In this document: in pieces, positions 7,497 to 15,248 of the stretch
How the letters are laid out: each line of letters opens with the position of its first letter
How positions within the stretch are numbered: position 1 is the stretch's first letter
Assembly (NCBI GenBank): GCA_900771365.1
Contig: CAAGNU010000367.1
Location: 1 to 20,877, forward strand
Length of the DNA stretch: 20,877 nucleotides
Origin: Bacteroidales bacterium
Lineage (GTDB): Bacteria > Bacteroidota > Bacteroidia > Bacteroidales > P3
Reading direction: 5' to 3'
Made by a program: the position numbers and the translations under genes
The notes under the pieces: model-generated
Database searches by the model: none
Seen by the model: only the letters and a program-made list of their open reading frames with translations
Told to the model about the DNA's origin: nothing

Positions 7497-7946
7497 TTAT
7501 TCGATTACTGTAGCCACACCGCCGTTAGCTTCGATAGCCTGCTTTGCGGAAGCAGAGAAAGCGTGAGCAGTTACATTGATGGCCTTGTTAAGCTCGCCAC
7601 GACCCAGAATCTTGATGCGATCCTTAGAACCGATCAGACCATTCTGCTGGAAAACCTCGACATTGAAATCGGTGATGTTCTTGGTCTCAGCAAGAGCATT
7701 GAGCATATCGATGTTGACAGCAACGTATTCAACACGATTGATGTTTTTAAAGCCAAACTTAGGCAGGCGACGATAGATGGGCATCTGACCACCTTCGAAA
7801 CCAATCTTCTGGTGATAACCCGAACGAGCCTTTGCACCCTTGTTACCACGGGTAGCAGTACCGCCCTTGCCAGAGCCAGCACCACGGCCAATACGTTTGG
7901 AACGCTTAATAGAACCTTCTGCGGGTTTGAGATTATTTAAACTCAT
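7497..7946 (-). CDS. rplO: 50S ribosomal protein L15
   Basis: Late-assembly large-subunit protein. It is 149 aa, with the glycine/basic-rich extended N-terminal arm (GRGAGSGKGGTATRGNKGAK at about 20-39) followed by EGGQMPIYRRLPKFGF and the globular C-terminal half. It lies between rpmD (55-nt gap) and secY. Confidence 0.98.
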   Translation of the reverse strand: MSLNNLKPAEGSIKRSKRIGRGAGSGKGGTATRGNKGAKARSGYHQKIGFEGGQMPIYRRLPKFGFKNINRVEYVAVNIDMLNALAETKNITDFNVEVFQQNGLIGSKDRIKILGRGELNKAINVTAHAFSASAKQAIEANGGVATVIE

Positions 7947-8001
7947 ATCTATTTCTCTTTTTATATCTCAGAACTGAAGTCCCGAGACCGTGTCTAACAA
8001 A

Positions 8002-8187
8002 TTAATTTTCCTCAACAGTGATTAAATGTTTCACCTTTTCAATCATACCAAGGACCTGAGGGGTAGCCACCACAGTACGCTCGTGATTGATTCTTCTCAG
8101 ACCAAGAGCTGCCATAGTTTTCTTCTGACGGGCAGGACGGCCGATGATACTTCTAACCTGTTTGATTTTTAAAGTCTTTTCTGCCAT
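8002..8187 (-). CDS. rpmD: 50S ribosomal protein L30
   Basis: Small large-subunit protein of 61 aa. The core KIKQVRSIIGRPARQKKTM and LGLRRINHERTV is typical of the bacterial short form. It starts 18 nt after rpsE and is preceded by a full AGGAGGT Shine-Dalgarno sequence, which fixes the start and is unlike most genes here. Confidence 0.98.
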   Translation of the reverse strand: MAEKTLKIKQVRSIIGRPARQKKTMAALGLRRINHERTVVATPQVLGMIEKVKHLITVEEN

Positions 8188-8194
8188 GATTCTT

Positions 8195-8201
8195 ACCTCC
8201 T
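8195..8201 (-). promoter_or_regulatory. Strong Shine-Dalgarno site of rpmD
   Basis: The minus strand reads AGGAGGT from 8201 to 8195, 7 nt before the ATG at 8187 and just past the rpsE stop. This is a full match to the anti-SD core. Most other genes here have A-rich leaders instead, which is the rule in Bacteroidota. Confidence 0.85.
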
Positions 8202-8205
8202 ATGA

Positions 8206-8724
8206 TTAACCGTTAAACACTTTATCAAGGGTGATACCGCGGAGTTCAGCGACCATGCAGGGATCCTTCATCTGGAGCAGGGCGTTGATAGTGGCCTTAA
8301 CCACACTGTGGGGGTTAGAGGAGCCTTTGCACTTAGCAAGCACGTCCTTAACACCGACGCTCTCCAAAACGGCACGCATAGCGCCACCAGCGATAACGCC
8401 GGTACCAGGAGCTGCGGGTTTCAGGAAGACTCGTGCACCGCTGAATTTACCACACTGCTCGTGGGGGATAGTACCTTTCAGGACGGGAACCTTGATGAGG
8501 TTCTTCTTAGCATCGTCGACACCCTTCTGGATGGCGGCCTGGACCTCCTTGGCTTTACCAAGACCATAACCTACGACGCCGTCTTCATTTCCAATAACAA
8601 CGATGGCAGCAAAGGTGAAAGTTCTACCACCCTTGGTGACCTTGGTTACGCGGTTAACCGCGACAAGACGCTCTTTAAATTCGATTTCGCTCGATTTTAC
8701 TCTTTTTACGTTTACTTCTGCCAT
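8206..8724 (-). CDS. rpsE: 30S ribosomal protein S5
   Basis: Small-subunit protein involved in decoding fidelity and mRNA entry. It is 172 aa. The S5 double-stranded RNA-binding domain lies at about 17-80 (FKERLVAVNRVTKVTKGGRT, then GNEDGVVGYGLGKAKEV), followed by the C-terminal domain. The loop TKVTKGGR at 27-34, where spectinomycin-resistance changes are known in E. coli, looks like wild type. It starts 6 nt after the rplR stop. Confidence 0.98.
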   Translation of the reverse strand: MAEVNVKRVKSSEIEFKERLVAVNRVTKVTKGGRTFTFAAIVVIGNEDGVVGYGLGKAKEVQAAIQKGVDDAKKNLIKVPVLKGTIPHEQCGKFSGARVFLKPAAPGTGVIAGGAMRAVLESVGVKDVLAKCKGSSNPHSVVKATINALLQMKDPCMVAELRGITLDKVFNG

Positions 8725-8730
8725 GACTTA

Positions 8731-9084
8731 TTAGAATTTTAAACCACCTTCTCTGGCACCATCTGCCAACGATTTAACACGACCGTGGTAAAGATAACCA
8801 TTACGGTCAAACACCACAGTATTGATACCAGCAGCGAGGGCACGCTCTGCAAGCATTTTGCCGACCTTAGCAGCCACTTCGCTCTTTGTGCCACTCTTTT
8901 CGAAGTTCTTCTCTTTGGAAGAAGCAGCGGTCAGTGTCACACCTTTTACATCGTCAATAACCTGTGCATAAATTTCCTTATTGCTTCTGAACACAGACAG
9001 ACGCGGCATTTCTGCGGTGCCGCTAATCTTATGACGGATGCGGAATTTAATTTTAGTTCTTCTTATATCTTTTCTTGTAGCCAT
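8731..9084 (-). CDS. rplR: 50S ribosomal protein L18
   Basis: Binds 5S rRNA with L5 and L25-type proteins in the central protuberance. The 117-aa product has the basic N-terminus, the segment MPRLSVFRSNKEIYAQVIDD, and the C-terminal VVFDRNGYLYHGRVKSLADG. It lies between rplF (30 nt) and rpsE (6 nt). Confidence 0.98.
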   Translation of the reverse strand: MATRKDIRRTKIKFRIRHKISGTAEMPRLSVFRSNKEIYAQVIDDVKGVTLTAASSKEKNFEKSGTKSEVAAKVGKMLAERALAAGINTVVFDRNGYLYHGRVKSLADGAREGGLKF

Positions 9085-9114
9085 ATTAATATTTCTTTGG
9101 CGTTCTAACTATTA

Positions 9115-9669
9115 TTATTTAGCAGCAGCCTTACCAGCCTTCTTACGAATCTCCTCACCAACGAAGCGGATACCCTTGCCCTTATAAGGCTCAGGTTTGC
9201 GGAGAGAACGGATTTTAGCAGCGGCCTGACCCAAGATTTGCTTGTCGCAGCAAGTCATAGTGATGATGGGGTTCTTACCTTTCTCAGTAACGGTCTCGAC
9301 ATGGATTTCGGGAGCCAGCTCGAAGAAAATCTTGTGGCTGTAACCCAGATCCATTTCCATGACGTTGCCAGTAGCCTGAACCTTATAACCAACACCAATA
9401 ACTTCCTGAGAACATTTGAATCCTTCAGAAACACCTTTCACCATGTTAGCGACAAGAGCGCGATAGAGACCGTGCATAGCCTTGTGCTCCTTGCTATCGG
9501 AAGGACGCTCGAAAGAAAGAACGCCGTCTTCCAACTTAACATTGATAATAGGATTAACCTGCTGGGTGAGCTCACCCTTGGGTCCCTTAACGGTGATAAC
9601 ATTTTCGGGAGACACCTTCACTTCGACACCTGCGGGCAGGTGGATGGGCATTTTACCAATTCTTGACAT
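9115..9669 (-). CDS. rplF: 50S ribosomal protein L6
   Basis: Large-subunit protein near the factor-binding site. It is 184 aa with the usual two-fold repeated domains: the N-terminus MSRIGKMPIHLPAGVEV, the middle VIGVGYKVQATGNVMEMDLG, and the C-terminal signature KPEPYKGKGIRF. It has an AGGAG Shine-Dalgarno sequence 8 nt before the start. Confidence 0.98.
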   Translation of the reverse strand: MSRIGKMPIHLPAGVEVKVSPENVITVKGPKGELTQQVNPIINVKLEDGVLSFERPSDSKEHKAMHGLYRALVANMVKGVSEGFKCSQEVIGVGYKVQATGNVMEMDLGYSHKIFFELAPEIHVETVTEKGKNPIITMTCCDKQILGQAAAKIRSLRKPEPYKGKGIRFVGEEIRKKAGKAAAK

Positions 9670-9677
9670 TTTCTATT

Positions 9678-9682
9678 CTCCT
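9678..9682 (-). promoter_or_regulatory. Shine-Dalgarno site of rplF
   Basis: The minus strand reads GAGAGGAGA here, with AGGAG at 9682-9678, 8 nt before the rplF ATG at 9669. It is one of three clear SD matches I found in the operon. Confidence 0.7.
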
Positions 9683-9689
9683 CTCTTTA

Positions 9690-10091
9690 TTAGCTGATGT
9701 AACAAATAACTTCGCCACCAACATTCAAAGTGCGGGCTTCCTTGTCAGTCATCAAACCTTTGGAAGTAGAGATGATGGCGATGCCAAGACCATTAAGGAC
9801 GCGGGGCATATCTTCAACAGAAACATAGCGGCGCAGACCAGGGCTGCTGACGCGCTTGAGCTCGGAGATAGCGGAAATCTTAGTCACAGGATGATATTTC
9901 AGCGCAATCTTGATGCTCTGGTTATGAGAACCTTCGTTCTCGAACTTGTAGTTAAGGATATAACCTTTTTCGAACAAGATCTTAGTGATCTCTTTCTTCA
10001 AATTGGATGCAGGGATTTCTACGACTCTATGCTTGGCAGCGATAGCGTTGCGCATGCGGGTCAAATAATCTGCAATAGGATCTGTTACCAT
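9690..10091 (-). CDS. rpsH: 30S ribosomal protein S8
   Basis: Primary 16S rRNA binder; in E. coli S8 also represses the spc operon. The chosen start gives 133 aa beginning MVTDPIADYLTRMRNAI, the standard S8 N-terminus. An in-frame ATG 20 codons upstream would add a basic stretch unlike S8. The C-terminus GLGIAIISTSKGLMTDKEAR and GGEVICYIS is typical. The 77-nt gap from rpsN contains a two-part hairpin. Confidence 0.97.
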   Translation of the reverse strand: MVTDPIADYLTRMRNAIAAKHRVVEIPASNLKKEITKILFEKGYILNYKFENEGSHNQSIKIALKYHPVTKISAISELKRVSSPGLRRYVSVEDMPRVLNGLGIAIISTSKGLMTDKEARTLNVGGEVICYIS

Positions 10092-10121
10092 TGTATTTTT
10101 CTTGATTTTAAGTTTTGTAGT

Positions 10122-10152
10122 ATTGGGTTTGCCAACTTGCAAAGCTACCAAT
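10122..10152 (-). other. Two-part hairpin upstream of rpsH
   Basis: Bases 10122-10126 pair with 10148-10152. Inside, 10128-10132 pair with 10139-10143 around a 6-nt loop, with an asymmetric 1x4 internal loop between the helices. No U-tract follows. It is 30 nt before the rpsH start. S8 autoregulates in E. coli by binding a small irregular helix at rplE, so an S8 site is one possible reading, but no S8-binding signature was confirmed. Confidence 0.4.
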
Positions 10153-10168
10153 TTAATTTATCTTTCTA

Positions 10169-10468
10169 TTACCAGCTGGACTTTTTAACACCAGGGATGA
10201 GACCGTTAACAGCCATCTCGCGGAAGTTGATACGGGAGATGCCGAACTGACGCATATAACCCTTAGGACGGCCAGTGAGCTGGCAGCGGTTGTGCATACG
10301 GATGGGGCAAGCGTTCTTGGGGAGCTTCTGAAGAGCGATGACAGCCTTCTCAACCTCCTCGGGTTCACCGGTGCGGACGATTTCCTTTAAAGCGGCGCGC
10401 TTAGCAGCATAACGAGCAACCATTTTAGCTCTTTTGCGTTCTCTTGCTTTGATTGATTCTTTTGCCAT
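10169..10468 (-). CDS. rpsN: 30S ribosomal protein S14, zinc-free long type
   Basis: Head protein of the small subunit near the A and P sites. It is 99 aa, the long form. The C-terminal core reads NACPIRMHNRCQLTGRPKGY and FGISRINFREMA; there is no CxxC pair, so it does not bind zinc in the manner of the short C-plus form. It starts 6 nt after rplE. Confidence 0.98.
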   Translation of the reverse strand: MAKESIKARERKRAKMVARYAAKRAALKEIVRTGEPEEVEKAVIALQKLPKNACPIRMHNRCQLTGRPKGYMRQFGISRINFREMAVNGLIPGVKKSSW

Positions 10469-10474
10469 TATCTA

Positions 10475-11035
10475 TTATTTTTGTTGGTTCTTGAAAGGAA
10501 TGCCAAACTGTTTGAGCAGAGACATAGCCTCCTTATCGGTATTAGCCGAAGTAACGAAGGTGATATCCATGCCCTGGATACGGTCAATCTTATCGATATC
10601 GATCTCGGGGAAGATAATCTGCTCAGAAATGCCGAAAGTATAGTTACCCTTGCCATCGAAGCCCTTATCGTTGATACCACGGAAGTCACGGATACGGGGG
10701 ATAGAAGCAGTGATAAGACGCTCCAAGAACTCATACATGCGCTCGCCACGGAGGGTCACACGGACTCCGATAGGCATGCCACGACGCAGCTTGAAGTTAG
10801 AAATATCCTTGCGAGACTTGGTAGCGACAGCCTTCTGACCGGTGATGAGGGTCATTTCCTCAATACCCTTGTCGATAACTTTCTTATCAACGATAGCGGC
10901 TTTGCCGAGACCCTGGTTCAGGGTGATTTTCTTCAGACGAGGAGCCTGCATGACGGTCTTATAGCCATACTCTTTCATCAGAGCAGGGAGAATTTCCTCG
11001 TTATATTTGGTCTTTAAAGTAGGAATATATGCCAT
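10475..11035 (-). CDS. rplE: 50S ribosomal protein L5
   Basis: Binds 5S rRNA and contacts P-site tRNA. It is 186 aa. Visible family segments are YNEEILPALMKEYGYKTVMQ, LNQGLGKA, LRRGMPIGVRVTLRGERMYEF and FPEIDIDKI. The ATG overlaps the rplX stop by one base (TAATG), suggesting translational coupling. A GGAGG core lies 10 nt upstream, inside rplX. Confidence 0.98.
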   Translation of the reverse strand: MAYIPTLKTKYNEEILPALMKEYGYKTVMQAPRLKKITLNQGLGKAAIVDKKVIDKGIEEMTLITGQKAVATKSRKDISNFKLRRGMPIGVRVTLRGERMYEFLERLITASIPRIRDFRGINDKGFDGKGNYTFGISEQIIFPEIDIDKIDRIQGMDITFVTSANTDKEAMSLLKQFGIPFKNQQK

Positions 11036-11349
11036 TATTTAATCTCCTCCCCTGATTTTTTAGAATAACGAACGAGTTTACCAGTCTTCTCACTGATTTT
11101 ACGGCCAATTCTAGTAGGAGTCTTGCCGTCCATAACCATGAGGTTAGACAGATGGATAGGTGCCTCCTGCTCAACAATACCGCCCTGGGTGTTCTTAGCG
11201 TTGGGCTTGGTATGCTTCTTGATAAGGTTACGACCTTCCACGATGGCGCGATTCTTTTCGGGATAAACCTTCAGCACTTTACCGGTCTTGCCTTTATCTT
11301 CTCCGGCAATCACCATAACGGTATCCCCTTTTTTTACGTGCAATTTCAT
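11035..11349 (-). CDS. rplX: 50S ribosomal protein L24
   Basis: Early-assembly large-subunit protein. The 104-aa product has a KOW motif at about 4-38 (KKGDTVMVIAGEDKGKTGKV). Its stop codon shares one base with the rplE start. Confidence 0.98.
   Translation of the reverse strand: MKLHVKKGDTVMVIAGEDKGKTGKVLKVYPEKNRAIVEGRNLIKKHTKPNAKNTQGGIVEQEAPIHLSNLMVMDGKTPTRIGRKISEKTGKLVRYSKKSGEEIK
11046..11050 (-). promoter_or_regulatory. Shine-Dalgarno site of rplE inside rplX
   Basis: The minus strand reads GGGGAGGAG at 11052-11044, with GGAGG at 11050-11046, 10 nt before the rplE ATG. It lies in the last codons of rplX. A TAATG stop-start overlap follows, so re-initiation and SD recognition could both act here. 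Confidence 0.7.
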
Positions 11350-11370
11350 TTCTTTTCTTCTTTTTAATTT

Positions 11371-11739
11371 TTACAAAACTTCGGGAGCCAAGGAAACGAT
11401 CTTCATGAATTGTTTGTCGCGGAGTTCACGAGCAACAGGTCCGAAGATACGAGTGCCGCGGAGCTCATCAGTAGCGGTAAGCAGGACACATGCGTTATCG
11501 TCGAAGCGGATGTAACTACCATCATTGCGACGAATTTCTTTCTTGGTACGGACAACGACTGCCTTAGAGACTGCTCCCTTCTTAATGTTGCCAGAAGGAA
11601 TGGCATCCTTGATAGCCACCACGATAGTATCGCCAATAGAGGCATAACGCTTCTTGGTGCCGCCGAGGACGCGAATGCACAGAGCGCTCTTTGCGCCACT
11701 GTTATCGGCAACGGTCATTCTAGTTTCTTGTTGTATCAT
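11371..11739 (-). CDS. rplN: 50S ribosomal protein L14
   Basis: Large-subunit interface protein; the docking site of the silencing factor RsfS in known systems. It is 122 aa. The N-terminus MIQQETRMTVADNSGAKSAL and the segments GDTIVVAIKDAIP, VVVRTKKEIRRNDGSYIRFD and GTRIFGPVARELR are diagnostic. It is the first gene of the spc segment, 38 nt after rpsQ. Confidence 0.98.
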   Translation of the reverse strand: MIQQETRMTVADNSGAKSALCIRVLGGTKKRYASIGDTIVVAIKDAIPSGNIKKGAVSKAVVVRTKKEIRRNDGSYIRFDDNACVLLTATDELRGTRIFGPVARELRDKQFMKIVSLAPEVL

Positions 11740-11777
11740 TTCTTTTTATTCTTTTTGTCTGGGTTGTTGTGACTAAA

Positions 11778-12032
11778 CTACTTAGCTCTCTCAACGATTT
11801 CGACGAGACGCCAGCACTTGTTCTTGCTCAGAGGACGGGTCTCCATGATGCGAACGGTATCGCCAATGTTAGCCTCGTTCTTTTCATCGTGAGCCATAAA
11901 TTTAGTGGACTTCTTGACGAATTTGCCATACATGGGGTGCTTCACTTTACGCTCGACCAAAATGACAATAGACTTGTCCATCTTGTTGCTCACCACAACA
12001 CCGACTCTTTCTTTTCTTAAATTTCTTTCCAT
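11778..12032 (-). CDS. rpsQ: 30S ribosomal protein S17
   Basis: Early-assembly 16S rRNA-binding protein with an OB fold. The start at 12032 gives 84 aa beginning MERNLRKERVGVVVSNKMDK, as expected. The longer in-frame start 22 codons upstream would overlap rpmC and add an unrelated N-terminus. Core segments HPMYGKFVKKSTKFMAHDE and IGDTVRIMETRPLSKNKCWR are clear. It starts 7 nt after rpmC. Confidence 0.97.
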   Translation of the reverse strand: MERNLRKERVGVVVSNKMDKSIVILVERKVKHPMYGKFVKKSTKFMAHDEKNEANIGDTVRIMETRPLSKNKCWRLVEIVERAK

Positions 12033-12039
12033 ATTTGTA

Positions 12040-12249
12040 TTAGTTCTGCTTCTGTTCAGCGATCTCGCGAGCGCGGAGTTCGGTGAGACAGCGTGCAATG
12101 GTTTTTCTACTTTCTTTTATCTTGTTGGGGTTCTCGAGCGGAGAAACAGCGTGAGTAAGCTGCATCTTCTGATACATATTGCGCTCATTGTCCAACTTCT
12201 CTTTTAATTCAGCAGTCGAAAGCTCTTTTAAAACTAATTCGTTCTTCAT
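12040..12249 (-). CDS. rpmC: 50S ribosomal protein L29
   Basis: Small helical protein at the polypeptide exit that helps dock the signal recognition particle and trigger factor together with L23. It is 69 aa. The pattern ELSTAELKEKL, NERNMYQKMQLTHAVSPLEN and IKESRKTIARCLTELRARE is typical. It lies between rplP (16 nt) and rpsQ (7 nt). Confidence 0.97.
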   Translation of the reverse strand: MKNELVLKELSTAELKEKLDNERNMYQKMQLTHAVSPLENPNKIKESRKTIARCLTELRAREIAEQKQN

Positions 12250-12265
12250 GACTGTATCTTCTTAT

Positions 12266-12688
<423 letters not shown>

Positions 12689-12756
12689 TTCTTATTATTG
12701 TTTTTAGCGCTTAGCGATGAGTGTTGTTCTAACTCTTACCTCTAACCTATAACCTA

Positions 12757-13515
12757 TTATTTACTGTTGTTATTTCTATTGTTGACCTGACGGCGACGGG
12801 GAGCACCATTGCTGGGACGACGCTCGCCACCCATAGCGGGGCGATGATCCTTCTGCTGACCACCCACGGTGGAGGGGACCAATTCGCGCTTGCCATAGAT
12901 AACGCCACGGCAGATATAAACCTTTACGCCAATGCGGCCATAAGTGGTATGAGCCTCAGCGTTTGCGTAGTCGATATCAGCACGGAGAGTATGGAGAGGT
13001 GTACGACCCTCTTTATAGTGCTCGCTACGGGCGATTTCGGCACCGCCGATACGGCCGGAGATAGAGACCTTGATACCCTCGGCGCCAGAGCGCATCGTGG
13101 AGACGATAGCGTTCTTGATGGCACGACGATACTGAACACGGCCTTCAATCTGCTTTGCGATATTCTGAGCAACCAGGACTGCGTCGAGTTCCGGGCGTTT
13201 CACCTCGGAGATGTTGATCTGAACATCCTTGCCAGTGAGTTTCTTCAATTCTTCCTTCAGTTTGTCTACCTCACTGCCAGCTTTACCAATAATCAGACCC
13301 GGACGAGCGGTATTGATGGTGACGGTAAGGAGTTTAAGGGTACGCTCGATGTAGATTTTCGAGACATTGGCCTTGGCGAGACGGGCATTGAGATATTTAC
13401 GGATCTTGTCGTCCTCAACGAGCTTCTGCTCGAATCTACGACCACCGTACCAGTTAGAATCCCATCCGCGGATGATACCTAAACGATTTCCAATTGGGTT
13501 TGTTTTTTGTCCCAT
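12757..13515 (-). CDS. rpsC: 30S ribosomal protein S3
   Basis: Lines the mRNA entry channel. The 252-aa product begins MGQKTNPIGNRLGIIRGWDS. A KH domain lies at about 40-110 with GLIIGKAG at 73-80, and the S3 C-terminal domain follows (AEIARSEHYKEGRTPLHTLR). The last 40 or so residues form a low-complexity Arg/Asn/Gln/Gly tail longer than in E. coli S3 (233 aa). Confidence 0.98.
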   Translation of the reverse strand: MGQKTNPIGNRLGIIRGWDSNWYGGRRFEQKLVEDDKIRKYLNARLAKANVSKIYIERTLKLLTVTINTARPGLIIGKAGSEVDKLKEELKKLTGKDVQINISEVKRPELDAVLVAQNIAKQIEGRVQYRRAIKNAIVSTMRSGAEGIKVSISGRIGGAEIARSEHYKEGRTPLHTLRADIDYANAEAHTTYGRIGVKVYICRGVIYGKRELVPSTVGGQQKDHRPAMGGERRPSNGAPRRRQVNNRNNNSK

Positions 13516-13543
13516 TGTTCTTTCTTCTTATTTTAATTAACTA

Positions 13544-13975
13544 TTAATTTTCTTCAGCCTTAGGAGCCACAGGAGCCTCATCGACACGGCTGCCGAGGAT
13601 AACGGTAATGTGGTTGCTACGTTTGCGGATTCTATAACCACGACCCTGAGGAGCAGTCATCATACGTCTCATGGTACGACCTTCGTCAACCATAATCTGC
13701 TTGACATAGAGCTGGCTATCTTCAAGGCGCTTGCCCTCATTCTTAGCCTGCCAGTTGGCGACGGCGCTGAGAACCAGCTTATAAATCTTAGGAGCGGACT
13801 CTCTGGGGCAGTATTTCAGGATACCAAGGGCTTTATCAACGTCCACGCCGCGGACCATATCAGCGACGAGACGGGTCTTACGGGGCGAAGTAGGATTGTT
13901 CATCAACTTAGCCACGTAGAGGGTCTTTCTTGCTTCTTTGCGTGCATCTGCACTAACTTTTCTGCGATGTCCCAT
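13544..13975 (-). CDS. rplV: 50S ribosomal protein L22
   Basis: Large-subunit protein whose long beta-hairpin reaches into the exit tunnel. It is 143 aa, compared with 110 in E. coli; the extra length is at both ends, with an acidic/Ala-rich C-terminal tail. NNPTSPRKTRLVADMVRG lies at about 26-43, and the tunnel hairpin (EGRTMRRMMTAPQGRGYRIR) at about 98-117 is complete, with no deletion of the kind tied to macrolide resistance. Confidence 0.97.
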   Translation of the reverse strand: MGHRRKVSADARKEARKTLYVAKLMNNPTSPRKTRLVADMVRGVDVDKALGILKYCPRESAPKIYKLVLSAVANWQAKNEGKRLEDSQLYVKQIMVDEGRTMRRMMTAPQGRGYRIRKRSNHITVILGSRVDEAPVAPKAEEN

Positions 13976-14005
13976 TTCTTATTTTATTCTTTCTATTTGG
14001 ACTTA

Positions 14006-14284
14006 TTATTTCTTAGCTTTGTCTTTAGATCCGGCATGGCCGCGGAAGATACGGGTGGGGGCGAACTCGCCGAGTTTGTGACCAACCATATTCTCGGTTA
14101 CATAGACGGGGATGAATTTGTTGCCATTGTGCACAGCGATAGTCTGACCGACGAAGTCGGGGGAGATCATAGAAGCACGGCTCCAAGTCTTAATGGTAAC
14201 CTTCTTATTGTTCTGCTGAGCCTCGATAACTCTTTTTTCCAGTTTATGGAAGATGTACGGACCTTTCTTTAATGAACGACTCAT
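14006..14284 (-). CDS. rpsS: 30S ribosomal protein S19
   Basis: Head protein that forms a dimer with S13 and contacts the A-site finger. It is 92 aa. It begins MSRSLKKGPYIFHKLEKRV and contains FVGQTIAVHNGNKFIPVYVT and MVGHKLGEFAPTR, all diagnostic. It lies between rplB (19 nt) and rplV (30 nt). Confidence 0.98.
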   Translation of the reverse strand: MSRSLKKGPYIFHKLEKRVIEAQQNNKKVTIKTWSRASMISPDFVGQTIAVHNGNKFIPVYVTENMVGHKLGEFAPTRIFRGHAGSKDKAKK

Positions 14285-14303
14285 GTTCTTCTTCTTTTAA
14301 TGA

Positions 14304-15128
14304 TTACTTCTTTCTTCTTTCAACGATGAACTTAGTAGACTGCTTCTTAGGAGCACGTGTCTTGTAGCCCTTAGCTGGGATACCCTTACGGCTACGAGGA
14401 TGTCCGCCAGTCTGACGGCCCTCACCACCGCCCATCGGGTGGTCAACAGGGTTCATAACGACGCCGCGGTTGCGAGGACGGCGACCCAACCAACGATTGC
14501 GACCGGCCTTACCGCCGACCTCAAGGTTATGCTCGGGGTTAGAGACGATACCGATGGTGGCACGGCAAGACTGAAGAATCATGCGCATTTCGCCGCTGGG
14601 CATCTTGATGATAGCATACTTATCGTCGCGGGACATGAGCTGAGCGTAAGCGCCTGCACTGCGGACCATCTTAGCGCCCTGGCCGGGACGAAGTTCGATG
14701 TTGTGGATGAGAGTACCGAAAGGAATTTCGGCGAGGGTCAACGTGTTACCGACTTCGGGAGCAACACCTTTACCAGACATAATAGTCTGACCGACTTTCA
14801 AACCCTGAGGGCAGAGGATGTAGCGTTTCTCACCATCAGCGTAGAACACGAGGGCGATACGGGAGCTGCGGTTGGGGTCGTACTCGATAGTCTTAACGAC
14901 TGCGGGGATACCGTCCTTGTCTCTCTTGAAATCGACGAAACGATACAACTGCTTATGACCACCGCCCAAATAGCGCATAGTCATCTTACCTTGGTTGTTG
15001 CGGCCACCGCTCTTGCCGTAGCCTGCCACCAAACTTTTTTCCGGCTTGTTGGTCGTGATATCGTCATTCGTAACGACGATTTTGTGACGCTGACCGGGGG
15101 TTGTCGGTTTAATTTTCTTTAAAGCCAT
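14304..15128 (-). CDS. rplB: 50S ribosomal protein L2
   Basis: Core large-subunit protein needed for subunit joining and peptidyl-transferase assembly. It is 274 aa. The OB and SH3-like domains are followed by the C-terminal signature NPVDHPMGGGEGRQTGGHPR; H230 in it matches E. coli H229, known to be important for peptidyl transfer. It follows rplW after the largest gap in the operon (120 nt), which holds two hairpins. Confidence 0.98.
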   Translation of the reverse strand: MALKKIKPTTPGQRHKIVVTNDDITTNKPEKSLVAGYGKSGGRNNQGKMTMRYLGGGHKQLYRFVDFKRDKDGIPAVVKTIEYDPNRSSRIALVFYADGEKRYILCPQGLKVGQTIMSGKGVAPEVGNTLTLAEIPFGTLIHNIELRPGQGAKMVRSAGAYAQLMSRDDKYAIIKMPSGEMRMILQSCRATIGIVSNPEHNLEVGGKAGRNRWLGRRPRNRGVVMNPVDHPMGGGEGRQTGGHPRSRKGIPAKGYKTRAPKKQSTKFIVERRKK

Positions 15129-15202
15129 TTCTTTTTTCTTTTTAGCCGCTTATCAGTGGGCTATTACTATTATTAATTAATATTGTTGTTTGTTTAGGTA
15201 CG

Positions 15203-15238
15203 TGCCAAAGGCATGGGGCGAACCTCATGCCTTAGGCA
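15203..15238 (-). other. Strong stem-loop in rplW-rplB gap
   Basis: Three helices stack: 15203-15206 with 15235-15238 (4 bp), 15208-15215 with 15226-15233 (8 bp), and 15217-15218 with 15223-15224 (2 bp). Single mismatches separate them. In minus-strand RNA the loop reads UUCG. No U-tract follows. The structure starts 10 nt past the rplW stop and 74 nt before rplB. A second small hairpin (15143-15147 with 15159-15163) lies closer to rplB. It could be a protein-binding, processing or attenuation site. Confidence 0.6.
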
Positions 15239-15248
15239 GCATACATTA

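Noticed and set aside
10092..10151. Longer rpsH start 20 codons upstream
   Set aside because: The extension is unlike any S8 N-terminus I know, and MVTDPIADYL is the standard start; the upstream bases hold a hairpin instead.
12033..12098. Longer rpsQ start overlapping rpmC
   Set aside because: It would add 22 residues read from rpmC in another frame; MERNLRKE is the normal S17 start.
15203..15238. Intrinsic terminator after rplW
   Set aside because: The stem is strong but no U-tract follows, and the essential rplB and later genes depend on read-through.
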